Positions 6,513 to 13,811 of a stretch of DNA of 14,106 bases are shown here, piece by piece (within the stretch, counting starts at the first letter, position 1; each line of letters begins with the position of its first letter). Both the position numbers and the translations under genes were made by a program. Source of the DNA: Candidatus Zixiibacteriota bacterium (GTDB lineage: Bacteria > Zixibacteria > MSB-5A5 > GN15 > JAAZOE01); the NCBI GenBank assembly GCA_028700875.1, contig JAQVRW010000036.1:1-14106 (forward strand). The letters run 5' to 3'. The notes under the pieces are model-generated. The model did no database searches, had not been told where the DNA came from, and worked only from the letters and a program-made list of their open reading frames with translations.

Positions 6513-8678
6513 CTACGGGCAACAGGGAGGCGGGCCGCCCCTGAAGATATAACTGACCAGGTACACGGCATCGCCAATGTTGACCTTCCCGTCGCAATTA
6601 GCGTCACCGGCCCCCAGTGGAGCGGGTATCGGACCGCTCCGGAAGATATAGCTGACGAGATACACCGCATCGCCGATGTTGATCTTTCCATCGCCATTGG
6701 CATCGCCGCAAAGAAAATCGCAAGCGTCGCCAATGCCATCCCCGTTCGAATCGGCTTGCGTGGGATTGAAAATGGGCGGGCAGTTGTCGGGCGGACAGGT
6801 GTTGAGCGGGAACATGGGGTCGCCGTAGCCGTCGTTGTCGGTATCGGTGCATAGATCGCAGAGGTCGCCCTGGCCGTCATTATCGGCATCCGCCTGATCA
6901 GGGTTGGCTGTCGTCAGGCAGTTGTCGCAGGCGTCGCCGACACCGTCGGTGTCGGAATCGGCCTGATCGGGATTGGCCGTCGCCGGACAGTTATCCTGCG
7001 GGCAGGTATTGGCCGAATATCCCGGATTGCCGAACCCGTCGCCATCGATATCGGTACACAAGTCACAGGCATCGCCGAGGCCATCGCCGTCGGCATCCGC
7101 CTGAGTCGGATTGGCGACCGCCGGGCAGTTATCGCAGCCATCGGGGACACCGTCGAGGTCGGCATCAATATGATCGTCGTATCCCGGACAGATGTCGCAC
7201 AGGTCGCCGACACCGTCGCCATCGGTGTCGACCTGGTCAGAGTTGGCGACAGTCGGGCAGTTGTCTTCGCAGTCGCAGACGTTGTCGGCGTCGGTATCGA
7301 GACAACCGAGGGCCGCGACATGCAGAAGAGTATCACTCCCCGCGCCGTATTGCCATATAGTCATCTTCCCGGCATCGGAAATATCGTTGACTCGGTAACC
7401 ATCAGGTACGACTTCCCCGATTTCGCTTACCGGCGAGACTTCGCTCCAACTCGCACCGCCATCACAAGTGACGGCCGTCCAGAGGCGGTCGTTTTTCAGG
7501 AAGGTACAGACGAATTTATTGTCGGCAAGATGCGCCAATCTCGGCCGGCTTTCGCGGTCGGCGCTTGCGGCGACCGCGCTGATATAGTGCAGACTGTCGA
7601 CGTCGCCCGACGACGTGTTCCAACAGAGAATATCGGTGGTGAGGCTATCGGTGCCGGAATAGACCTCGGCCACAATCACGACCGTCCCGCTATTGGCGGC
7701 GATGGCCGGATACCGGATCTGCTGGGTGGTGCTCTCGAACCGCAGGACGGCGGCATTGGTCGGAAGGTCCCAGTCGTTCTGGAAATCCTGACGGACGAAC
7801 AACTGCCATTGACTATCCGGCGCATTCCAGCGGTCATAGACGGCATAGGTCTTCGAAGTCGCCGGGTCGATATCGGCCGCGGTGGTGCGGCAGTCGGGGA
7901 AATTGGGATACCAGCTTAGTTGCATCAACCCCGCCTGGCTCATCTGGCTGAAAATGTGGGGCGCATCGGCAATAGACGTATCGGCGTCGGTATAGTTCAT
8001 GACCAGCGAAATGAGGCCCCAATTCCAGGACTGCTGATGATTGTCGGCGGCGATATCACACATCCGCATGTCATGCCAACCGGCCAGGCTGTAATCCCCC
8101 CACCAGCCGCTCCAGGTATCGGGGTCGAGAGCATCGACGAATTCAAAAAGCAAGACTCCGGCGCCGCTATAGAAGCTGGTCGGAGGCACATAGGTGCCGA
8201 CAAACGTCCTGCCGCCTCCCCAATAGTCGATCGACGGATACGAACCGCCGTAGAGGTCAAAGGCGCAACACTGGCTCCAGGTGGACGCGGTGTCCTGGGA
8301 ATATTGCCAATAGATCGTGCTGGGGCCGAGGCCATTGCTGTAATACTCGTATCCCCGAAGTAATGTCCCGTCGCTGGAGCCTCCCATAGCAGGGTGACGG
8401 AACCATTCGGTGGCGGCTTTTTCGGCCGGGCTCCCCGGTACGGAAACCGAGCCCTTCGCGCCAAATGGATTCGCCTCGCGGGTCCATCGTTCCGCCCGAA
8501 GTGATAACCGTTGCGGTGATTCGGTGACCGGGATGACCGTGCTCGTATACGAAACGCCGCCGTCCGGCGACGTGCTCGCGAGGGAATTCCCGACGACGGA
8601 ATTGCCGGGTACCGTCATCGCCAGGATCAATGCCGCCGCGACGATATTTCTTCGGCTGATGATCGCAAAACTGTTCAT
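6513..8678 (-). CDS. Secreted sialidase-like propeller / TSP3 / dockerin protein, complete paralogue
   Basis: This 721-residue protein starts at ATG 8678 (MNSFAIISRRNIV, then a hydrophobic signal peptide). An open frame extends 50 codons further upstream, but the promoter at 8800-8828 begins transcription near 8793 and a signal peptide begins exactly at 8678. After an N-terminal linker come about 400 residues related to the propeller part of the protein at 1-2172: shared ADIDPAT(S/Q)K(T/S)YAVYD, (L/F)(F/I)(V/I)RQDF and FVCTF segments, and a degenerate Asp-box (TCDGGASW). Then come about 195 residues of TSP3 repeats and two dockerin-like F-hands (GDANGDGKINIGD, GDANCDGKVNIGD) ending in GGPPPCCP. 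It has no PPC domain. It is likely extracellular or surface-bound with Ca2+-dependent folding. No catalytic function can be assigned. A strong terminator follows. Confidence 0.9.
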   Translation of the reverse strand: MNSFAIISRRNIVAAALILAMTVPGNSVVGNSLASTSPDGGVSYTSTVIPVTESPQRLSLRAERWTREANPFGAKGSVSVPGSPAEKAATEWFRHPAMGGSSDGTLLRGYEYYSNGLGPSTIYWQYSQDTASTWSQCCAFDLYGGSYPSIDYWGGGRTFVGTYVPPTSFYSGAGVLLFEFVDALDPDTWSGWWGDYSLAGWHDMRMCDIAADNHQQSWNWGLISLVMNYTDADTSIADAPHIFSQMSQAGLMQLSWYPNFPDCRTTAADIDPATSKTYAVYDRWNAPDSQWQLFVRQDFQNDWDLPTNAAVLRFESTTQQIRYPAIAANSGTVVIVAEVYSGTDSLTTDILCWNTSSGDVDSLHYISAVAASADRESRPRLAHLADNKFVCTFLKNDRLWTAVTCDGGASWSEVSPVSEIGEVVPDGYRVNDISDAGKMTIWQYGAGSDTLLHVAALGCLDTDADNVCDCEDNCPTVANSDQVDTDGDGVGDLCDICPGYDDHIDADLDGVPDGCDNCPAVANPTQADADGDGLGDACDLCTDIDGDGFGNPGYSANTCPQDNCPATANPDQADSDTDGVGDACDNCLTTANPDQADADNDGQGDLCDLCTDTDNDGYGDPMFPLNTCPPDNCPPIFNPTQADSNGDGIGDACDFLCGDANGDGKINIGDAVYLVSYIFRSGPIPAPLGAGDANCDGKVNIGDAVYLVSYIFRGGPPPCCP
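6516..6710 (-). other. Dockerin-like pair of F-hands
   Basis: Two near-identical 22-residue units, each with D1, N3, D5 and D12 of a calcium loop followed by AVYLVSYIFR(S/G)GP, are joined by IPAPLGA. Dockerin type I domains bind cohesins in cellulosomes. In this kind of bacterium similar tails are found on many secreted proteins without obvious scaffoldins, so the partner is unknown. Confidence 0.85.
6711..7298 (-). repeat. TSP3 calcium-binding repeat array
   Basis: It encodes about six to seven units of the form DxDxDGxGDxCDxCxxxxNPxQxD, two of which carry a longer insert (DGFGNPGYSANTCPQDNCP and DGYGDPMFPLNTCPPDNCP). Dense Asp and Cys spacing identifies thrombospondin type 3 repeats. The array is more than twice as long as that of the paralogue at 1-2172. 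Confidence 0.85.
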
Positions 8679-8760
8679 AGGACCGCCCTTCTGCCCTGCA
8701 GGTCGTGATGAATAAAACACACGCACCCCCCGCGCGTGAACGCGTTCCGAGGCCGACCGG

Positions 8761-8774
8761 ATCATTGGAATGAT
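8761..8774. promoter_or_regulatory. Short inverted repeat downstream of the secreted protein promoter
   Basis: ATCATT-GG-AATGAT has perfect 6-bp arms and a 2-bp centre. It lies about +19 to +33 relative to the predicted start near 8793. The 2-nt centre is too short for an RNA hairpin, so if it is functional it is a DNA operator. Confidence 0.3.
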
Positions 8775-8799
8775 TTCGAATGCGGTCACACCTACCGAT

Positions 8800-8828
8800 A
8801 TAATAGGACATGCCGTGGGTTGGGTCAA
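8800..8828 (-). promoter_or_regulatory. Promoter of the complete secreted protein gene
   Basis: The minus strand shows TTGACC (8828-8823), exactly 17 nt, then TATTAT (8805-8800), matching the sigma70 consensus at 5/6 and 5/6. It lies downstream of the hairpin terminator at 8885-8915, so the protein gene does not need read-through from the upstream RNA. The predicted leader to ATG 8678 is about 115 nt. Confidence 0.65.
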
Positions 8829-8883
8829 CCGGTATTTGACGGGATCGTGCCTGCGGGGAATATATGGGCAGAGATGGATGATA

Positions 8884-9008
8884 ATAAATACCCCCTTGGC
8901 TTTCGGCCAAGGGGGAAGAGAAACTTAGTGATTGTTGTGTAAGGCAGCTTTCCTTGTCGCTACAAGCGGCGGGAACACTCTCCATAGTTCCCTCGAAGCC
9001 TACCTTAC
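8884..9008 (-). ncRNA. Candidate autonomous small RNA, three-way junction plus terminator, no family recognised
   Basis: The predicted +1 (9008) is the first base of a 9-bp closing stem, GTAAGGTAG (9008-9000) with CTGCCTTAC (8947-8939), containing one G-U pair. Inside it are a hairpin with stem GGGAAC/GTTCCC (8987-8992/8971-8976) and 10-nt loop TATGGAGAGT, and a hairpin with stem CTTGT/ACAAG (8962-8966/8953-8957) and loop AGCG. A single-stranded linker then leads to a 10-bp terminator hairpin. A promoter directly precedes it, and the next gene has a separate promoter. There is no coding signal. Three ANGGA motifs occur, one in an apical loop, as in CsrA/RsmA-sequestering RNAs. It lacks the conserved cores of SRP RNA, tmRNA, RNase P, purine, TPP, cobalamin and c-di-GMP riboswitches. 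Boundaries are predictions. Confidence 0.6.
8885..8915 (-). terminator. Terminator hairpin of the small RNA
   Basis: CCCCCTTGGC (8891-8900) pairs perfectly with GCCAAGGGGG (8906-8915) around loop 8901-8905. On the minus strand the stem is followed by TATTTATTAT, an interrupted T-tract. On the plus strand no T-run follows, so it works in the minus direction. Confidence 0.75.
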
Positions 9009-9014
9009 ATTATA

Positions 9015-9043
9015 AATATCGAACCCTTTCTGATATTTGTCAA
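9015..9043 (-). promoter_or_regulatory. Promoter of the small RNA
   Basis: The minus strand shows TTGACA (9043-9038), exactly 17 nt, GATATT (9020-9015), then TATAAT (9014-9009) and G at 9008. The consensus-spaced -10 is GATATT, which places the start on 9008, the first base of the RNA closing stem. TATAAT just below it may also contribute but would sit 23 nt from the -35. Confidence 0.65.
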
Positions 9044-9060
9044 GTAAAATATTGAAAGGG
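9024..9060. promoter_or_regulatory. Imperfect inverted repeat surrounding the small RNA -35
   Basis: CCCTTTC at 9024-9030 and GAAAGGG at 9054-9060, plus ATATTT at 9033-9038 and AAATAT at 9047-9052, form 14-15 nt arms with one offset base. The -35 hexamer of the small RNA lies at its centre. This suits an operator for a dimeric regulator. A transcript hairpin from upstream read-through is the alternative. Confidence 0.45.
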
Positions 9061-9222
9061 GAGCAACATTTATCGCATGTGATGCATCCATTCTCATATT
9101 TTCCTATCGAAATATATCTGTCAATCAGCCACGGACCAATCTCTCACACCCATATCGGAATTGAAGCCATGACCGGCGGATAAAACCCGCCGGAACGAAT
9201 CTGCTGTGGGACTCCCGCCGAA
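9061..9222 (-). other. 3' region of the amylase gene with a GC hairpin
   Basis: A hairpin CCGGCGG/CCGCCGG (9173-9179/9187-9193, 7-nt loop) lies about 30 bp after the stop at 9223. No T-run follows it on either strand, so termination here is uncertain. Nothing else is evident. Confidence 0.4.
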
Positions 9223-12200
9223 TCAGCGAGCCGGCCGGGTATCATCAGCGGCCGCAACCGCCAACAATTCAATTACTTGACGTACGTTATACCCGGCGCG
9301 TTCGGCGGCATCAAAAATACGGCGGGACGCATTACCGGCAGCTTTGAATGATGCGACTTCGCTCTTCTCTGCTGCTTGGCTTTGGATGAAGGCCGCTGAA
9401 ATAATGATGCCCATCAATCGTTCCAGCTGTTCTTTGCTCAGCCAGAGGACATCATTGTAGAGATTGATTTGAAGGAATTCCTTGGCCGCATCATCGCGGA
9501 ACAGGTCGGCTGTCTTTTCGCTGAGGCTCTTGTCGGCGGATGCGAACAACAAATCATCATGACCGGCCAGAATCGCCGTGGCGAGAGCGTCGTTGCGGAT
9601 GAGAGAATCATCCCGGCCGAATTCGCGGAAGGCATCGGCGGTCGCATTGATCAGCATCCATTCGTCGATCAATCGCCGGTTTTCGGCGCCAATTGACGCC
9701 GTATCGACTTCCTTGTTCAAACATCCCAGGTGACGAAGGATAGTCCCGACGGTTAGAATATGCCTGATGTCGTCTTTCGGCGAGCCCTCGATGGCGGCCA
9801 GAGAATCGGCGGCATCTTTCTTGAGGAGCGCATCAAGCTCACGGGAGATATCGGCCATGACGGCATCCGGTTTGGTGTCGGAATGGATGAATGCCCGCGA
9901 GGATTCCAGGAAACGAACTACGTTATCATCAAACTGTTTCCGTTCCGCTGTTTTGCCCGTGATAAGTCCCCGCAGCATATCGCCATTGACCGCCGCGCGG
10001 AACGGCCCGCGCACCGGCTCCAGCTTCATCTCCTGGTAGGCCAGCGCCAGACTGGGAACGCCGACGCCGTTCAGCCGCCGTTGCAACTCCCACCAGGAAC
10101 CGTCGGTGTCGTGGATTTCCCGAAAATCGAGAAACGCCTGAAATTGGTAGGCATAGAGCTGGGCGTGCAATCCCTCCTGCGCCATTTGCCGCCCGCCGCG
10201 GAGGTATTCCTGGCCGCTGCGAAATTCCCGCATGGAATACAGCACGTTCTCGGCGGTGTTCAAGGCCAGCGCCTCTCCCAACGACTTGCGCGTCAGGAAC
10301 TTGTCCTCGCCGACCCCGACGTTGATCGGGGTCGAGGAATGAATATGGCCGCTGGTGGTGTTGTAGGCGTTGTTATACAGAATGACCGCGCGTTCATCGC
10401 CGGCGCGATTGGAATAGGCGAACACGTTTTCATCGACCCACCCGCCGGGCGTGAAGAAATCATAGAAGGCGAAATTGGCCGCGCCGCTGAACAGTTTGCG
10501 GCGGCGCATCAGCGGGAAAATCTCGCGTTCATGACGGCGGACCATCTCTTCGTCGACCATCTCGTCCCAATAGGCCTTGCGATACTCCATGCCGTACTTT
10601 TCGGTGAACCCCTCGATCTGCCCGTGGCCGAACATCGGCAACCCCGGCATGGTGACCAGCATCATGGCCACGCCGAAATATTTGTCCCCCCGCCCGAACT
10701 GCTCCACGGCCGTACGCTCATCGGGGTTGTTCATGAAGTTGACGAACCGTTTGATCACTTCCGGGCTGAATTCGAGGACGTTCTTGACCGTCGTGCGGTA
10801 CTTGCCGTTGTCCTCCATCTTGAGCATATTCATGAAGGCGCTGTTGTAGACGCGGTGCATCCCTAAGGTGCGGACGAAATACCCCTCCATCAGCCAGAAC
10901 GCCTCGGCGATAAGCAGGGTGTCGGGAACCTCGGCGGCCACGCGGTCGACGACCTCGCGCCAGAATTCCTTGGGAAAGGCGGCATCGAAGGCGGCCTTGC
11001 TCATACCGCGCTCGGCGCGCGAGGGAATCGCCCCGCCATCGCCCGGCTTGGGATACCAGAGCCGTTGAAAATGACGTTTGGCCAGCGTCATGGCCGCATC
11101 GAACCGGATGATCGAGAACTTGCGGGCCACGTGCAAGATGGTCTGAATCACCGCCTCGCGCACCTCGGGAAGCAGAAAATTCAACTGGGCGGTGTCGTTC
11201 CAGGGCATGCTGGTGCCGTCGTTGCCGTGATATATATATGTGACCGCGCCAGTCCATCGATCCACCCGTTTGAAGGTGACGGCGGCATCGCGATGGGTCC
11301 AGTACCCGTCCTCGATTTGAATGCCGACCCGCTCATCCCGGGACAAATCTGCCCCGGTGAATTGGTAGACGGGAAACGGCGGATAATCGGATTGCATGAA
11401 CCAGCCGGGATGTTCGATGACCCAGCGGGAATAGATACCCATATGGTTGGGAACCATGTCGCTGGCCAGACGGATACCCCGCCGCCAGGCCCGTTCGCGC
11501 AGGTTCTGGTAGGCCTCTTCCCCGCCCAGGTCGGCGGCGATGACGTAATCATACAGGGAATAGGCGGATGATTCCGCCTCGGGATTCCCCATCATCTGCT
11601 TGATGGTCTTGGAGGCGGGTGACCGTTCCCAGACACCGATCAGCCAGAGGCCGGTGAACCCCCAACGGTTGAGGCGATCCAGTTCCTCATCGGGCACGTC
11701 GCTGAGAAAGCGAATATGACGGCTGTACCGTTTCGATAGTTGATCCAACCAGACATAGATCGACTTGGCGATCAGGACGACGTTCGACATCCAGTCGGCA
11801 TCGGGGCTGAAACAAGCCGGCTCGTGGTATCCGGCGTCTAGGCCGTATTCGTCGCGGACAAAATCCATGACCCGGCTCGGCCCGGGCCCCAAGCCACGCA
11901 ACAGGAATTCCTCTTTCAGGATATCCGAAGCCAGAAGCAACTGTTCCAGAAGATCCTGGGGCAAGAAAGCGGCCCAATGCTTCTTGATATATTCCAACTG
12001 GCCTTCGAGGGAATCGGGGGCAGCCTCGATCGGCGCCCGCAGGCATTGGAACAGAGTTAACCCCAAGGGGGCAAATGCCGGTTGACGGCTGAAGAATTCC
12101 TCGAGCGCATTCACCAACGGCACATAGGGGGATTGCCGTTTCAGGTCGCGATCATCGAACAAAGGCTGGAACGGCCGAAAGGCGGGGTTGGCCATCGCGA

Positions 12201-12699
12201 AATAAAGCAGGACGATCTCGGAGGCGGCGGTTTCCCGGTTTTCGGTCGCGGCCGGACGGTCTTCCAAATAGTCCTTTTCGCTTTGCCCGTCGACGACAAC
12301 CGTCTTAGGCGGGAATAACCCCACGAACGATCCGATCGGCTTTTCGGTAATGGCCCGGCCGGATTTGCCCGCCACGGCATCCAGGCCTTTGCTCATCACT
12401 CCGGGAATCTGCTCGTGGCAATACACGGTGGCCACATAGCGAAGGATATCGACGATGACCCCGACCGTAATCAACTGGCCGGGTTGGATCGGTTCGAAAT
12501 CGCGGGCGGTATGGAAACGGCGCAGATTGAACCGGTCGGCCAGGTTTCTCGCGGCATAGGTTACCGGTATCTTCCGACCGTCGGCGGTCGGCCGCGCCAG
12601 CGACTGGATATCCAATATTTCCCAGGCCTGCCGCGACAGGTGGAAGCCGAATGGGAAATATTTATGCAGGACTCGTTCTATGGTTCGATTCGCCATCAT
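9223..12699 (-). CDS. Large cytoplasmic GH13 alpha-amylase-family protein
   Basis: This protein has 1158 residues from ATG 12699. TTG 12717 is an alternative start six codons upstream, and neither has a clear ribosome binding site. There is no signal peptide. Residues about 325-780 form the GH13 barrel and domain C. Region I is DMVPNH (D414-H419), region II IIRFDAAMT (Arg532, nucleophile Asp534), region III LIAEAFW (acid/base Glu599) and region IV NFMNNPDE (Asp660). All three catalytic carboxylates are present. Region IV reads N-N-P-D-E where most GH13 enzymes have N-H-D. About 320 N-terminal and 375 C-terminal residues match nothing I recognise, and the C-terminal part looks helical. Inference: it acts on intracellular glycogen or maltodextrin, or transfers such glucans. 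The exact specificity is unknown. The gene stands alone, followed by the small RNA locus. Confidence 0.85.
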   Translation of the reverse strand: MMANRTIERVLHKYFPFGFHLSRQAWEILDIQSLARPTADGRKIPVTYAARNLADRFNLRRFHTARDFEPIQPGQLITVGVIVDILRYVATVYCHEQIPGVMSKGLDAVAGKSGRAITEKPIGSFVGLFPPKTVVVDGQSEKDYLEDRPAATENRETAASEIVLLYFAMANPAFRPFQPLFDDRDLKRQSPYVPLVNALEEFFSRQPAFAPLGLTLFQCLRAPIEAAPDSLEGQLEYIKKHWAAFLPQDLLEQLLLASDILKEEFLLRGLGPGPSRVMDFVRDEYGLDAGYHEPACFSPDADWMSNVVLIAKSIYVWLDQLSKRYSRHIRFLSDVPDEELDRLNRWGFTGLWLIGVWERSPASKTIKQMMGNPEAESSAYSLYDYVIAADLGGEEAYQNLRERAWRRGIRLASDMVPNHMGIYSRWVIEHPGWFMQSDYPPFPVYQFTGADLSRDERVGIQIEDGYWTHRDAAVTFKRVDRWTGAVTYIYHGNDGTSMPWNDTAQLNFLLPEVREAVIQTILHVARKFSIIRFDAAMTLAKRHFQRLWYPKPGDGGAIPSRAERGMSKAAFDAAFPKEFWREVVDRVAAEVPDTLLIAEAFWLMEGYFVRTLGMHRVYNSAFMNMLKMEDNGKYRTTVKNVLEFSPEVIKRFVNFMNNPDERTAVEQFGRGDKYFGVAMMLVTMPGLPMFGHGQIEGFTEKYGMEYRKAYWDEMVDEEMVRRHEREIFPLMRRRKLFSGAANFAFYDFFTPGGWVDENVFAYSNRAGDERAVILYNNAYNTTSGHIHSSTPINVGVGEDKFLTRKSLGEALALNTAENVLYSMREFRSGQEYLRGGRQMAQEGLHAQLYAYQFQAFLDFREIHDTDGSWWELQRRLNGVGVPSLALAYQEMKLEPVRGPFRAAVNGDMLRGLITGKTAERKQFDDNVVRFLESSRAFIHSDTKPDAVMADISRELDALLKKDAADSLAAIEGSPKDDIRHILTVGTILRHLGCLNKEVDTASIGAENRRLIDEWMLINATADAFREFGRDDSLIRNDALATAILAGHDDLLFASADKSLSEKTADLFRDDAAKEFLQINLYNDVLWLSKEQLERLMGIIISAAFIQSQAAEKSEVASFKAAGNASRRIFDAAERAGYNVRQVIELLAVAAADDTRPAR

Positions 12700-12717
12700 A
12701 ATCGCATATATCGACAA

Positions 12718-12830
12718 TCATTCGGTTGCCGTCTCCGCAAGAAAGGTAGACTTTCTTAGAGCGACTGACAAGGTTTTTTTCGGCCATCCCGATGTCGCCT
12801 GATTCGACCCGGCCTGCCTCATGAGCATAT
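12718..12830 (-). other. Short leader region of the amylase gene
   Basis: This 113-bp gap holds a possible promoter, TTGTCA (12771-12766), 17 nt, TACCTT (12748-12743), and a 7-bp hairpin AAGAAAG/CTTTCTT (12739-12745/12751-12757) overlapping it. It also holds a T7 run at 12774-12780 on the plus strand. A 19-codon frame (MIVDICDYDG...) overlaps the amylase start but has poor support. Confidence 0.3.
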
Positions 12831-13811
12831 TTACACATGGTTCCGGAGCAAAAGTTCCTTTGGATGGGGATTCAGGTAGGTCTGGCCGGCAATATAGGGG
12901 ACATCATGTTTGGTCAGGTATAACTTCACCAGCGTCAGAGGCACAACCAACGGCGTCAATCCCCGGCGATAGTCGTCGCAGACGTCGAGAACATACTTCT
13001 TGTCTTCCGGAGCCAGATGATCCTTGAGATATCCCAGGATATGCAACAGCACGTTGTGGTTTTTCTGCGGGGTCGCCCTGACCGCCATCGCCTCCATGAA
13101 TAAGGCGCTGTACTCCTCCCGGAACTCCGAGGGCGGGTATTTCTTGATTTCGGCCACCAGACGACCCAGGATGGTGTAATGATTCGGACTGTGCGACAGA
13201 ATCAGATACTTGTTGGCGGCATGGAAGGCGACCACCTCCCCCCGCCGAAATGGCCCCGTCCACAAAGATCTCAGGCAATGGCAGGCGAAAACCCGTTCGA
13301 TGAAGTTTTCCCGGAGACGGGCGTCATTGAGCCTTCCTTCCTCTTCGACCGGTAGATATGGATAGCGGGGCAGCAGGGCCTTGGCGTATAACCCAACCGC
13401 GGTCTTTTCCGACATGCCGGATTCATGGTGAAGTTTGACCCGTTCCATGCCGCAACTGGGCGAATCTTTCTTCAAGATATACCCGGATAGGTTTTGGATA
13501 TCCCGTTGACGGATCCGCTTGTCGGCATATGCGTTCATCCGGTCGGTCCAATCGGTTCCCGTTTTGGCGCCGACCATGCGGGGAGCGTCGGCGCTGCCGG
13601 TCAGACGGACCGGCTCGCGCGGCACACCCATGCCGATCTCAAGCTCCGGGCAGACCGGCACAAACTGGAAGTATTTCCCCAGGATATCGGTGATATAGCG
13701 GTCATGCTTATGACCGCCGTCGAAGCGGACCTTCTGCCCCAGCAGGCAGGTGCTGATGCCGATGGTGATCTCCGAAGGCGTCGAGCCCGGTTTGTCGATT
13801 GTATCGATCAT
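12831..13811 (-). CDS. DUF523-DUF1722 fusion protein, TudS-like plus YbgA-like
   Basis: This protein has 326 residues. I chose ATG 13811 over TTG 13817 because AAAGGA lies 6 nt upstream of the ATG. Residues about 14-150 are DUF523: STCLLGQKVRFDGGHK, FVPVCPE, GVPREPVRLTG and KKDSPSCG. The three family cysteines (22, 54, 120) match those that hold the [4Fe-4S] cluster in the DUF523 thiouracil desulfidase TudS. Residues about 165-315 are DUF1722 (YbgA family): ACHCLRSLW, F(H)AANKYLILSHS and a C-terminal YIAGQTYLNPHPKELLLRN. The fused architecture is known in many bacteria, often near photolyases, but none is visible here. Inference: a cytoplasmic Fe-S desulfidase or related enzyme acting on thiolated nucleobases. 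The role of the DUF1722 half is unknown. It has no close operon partner in the window. Confidence 0.9.
   Translation of the reverse strand: MIDTIDKPGSTPSEITIGISTCLLGQKVRFDGGHKHDRYITDILGKYFQFVPVCPELEIGMGVPREPVRLTGSADAPRMVGAKTGTDWTDRMNAYADKRIRQRDIQNLSGYILKKDSPSCGMERVKLHHESGMSEKTAVGLYAKALLPRYPYLPVEEEGRLNDARLRENFIERVFACHCLRSLWTGPFRRGEVVAFHAANKYLILSHSPNHYTILGRLVAEIKKYPPSEFREEYSALFMEAMAVRATPQKNHNVLLHILGYLKDHLAPEDKKYVLDVCDDYRRGLTPLVVPLTLVKLYLTKHDVPYIAGQTYLNPHPKELLLRNHV

Noticed and set aside
106..7298. CRISPR-like spacing in the repeat-rich regions
   Set aside because: The repeats are in-frame TSP3 protein repeats with diverged units, not identical direct repeats with unique spacers.
8257..8985. 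Long minus-strand frame running from inside the small RNA into the secreted protein gene
   Set aside because: It overlaps the well-supported secreted protein gene in another frame, crosses a terminator and a promoter, and shows no domain or signal.
8885..9008. Riboswitch or ribozyme explanation for the structured RNA
   Set aside because: The three-way junction lacks the conserved purine, TPP, cobalamin and c-di-GMP aptamer cores and the hammerhead CUGAUGA core. The next gene has its own promoter beyond the terminator.
9760..10866. 368-codon plus-strand open frame antisense to the amylase gene
   Set aside because: It is a by-product of GC-rich codon use: it lies opposite conserved GH13 motifs, has no ribosome binding site and shows no recognisable domain.
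12640..12710. 19-codon leader peptide overlapping the amylase start
   Set aside because: The GGAG is 11 nt away and weak, and the peptide has no regulatory codon run or attenuator pairing.
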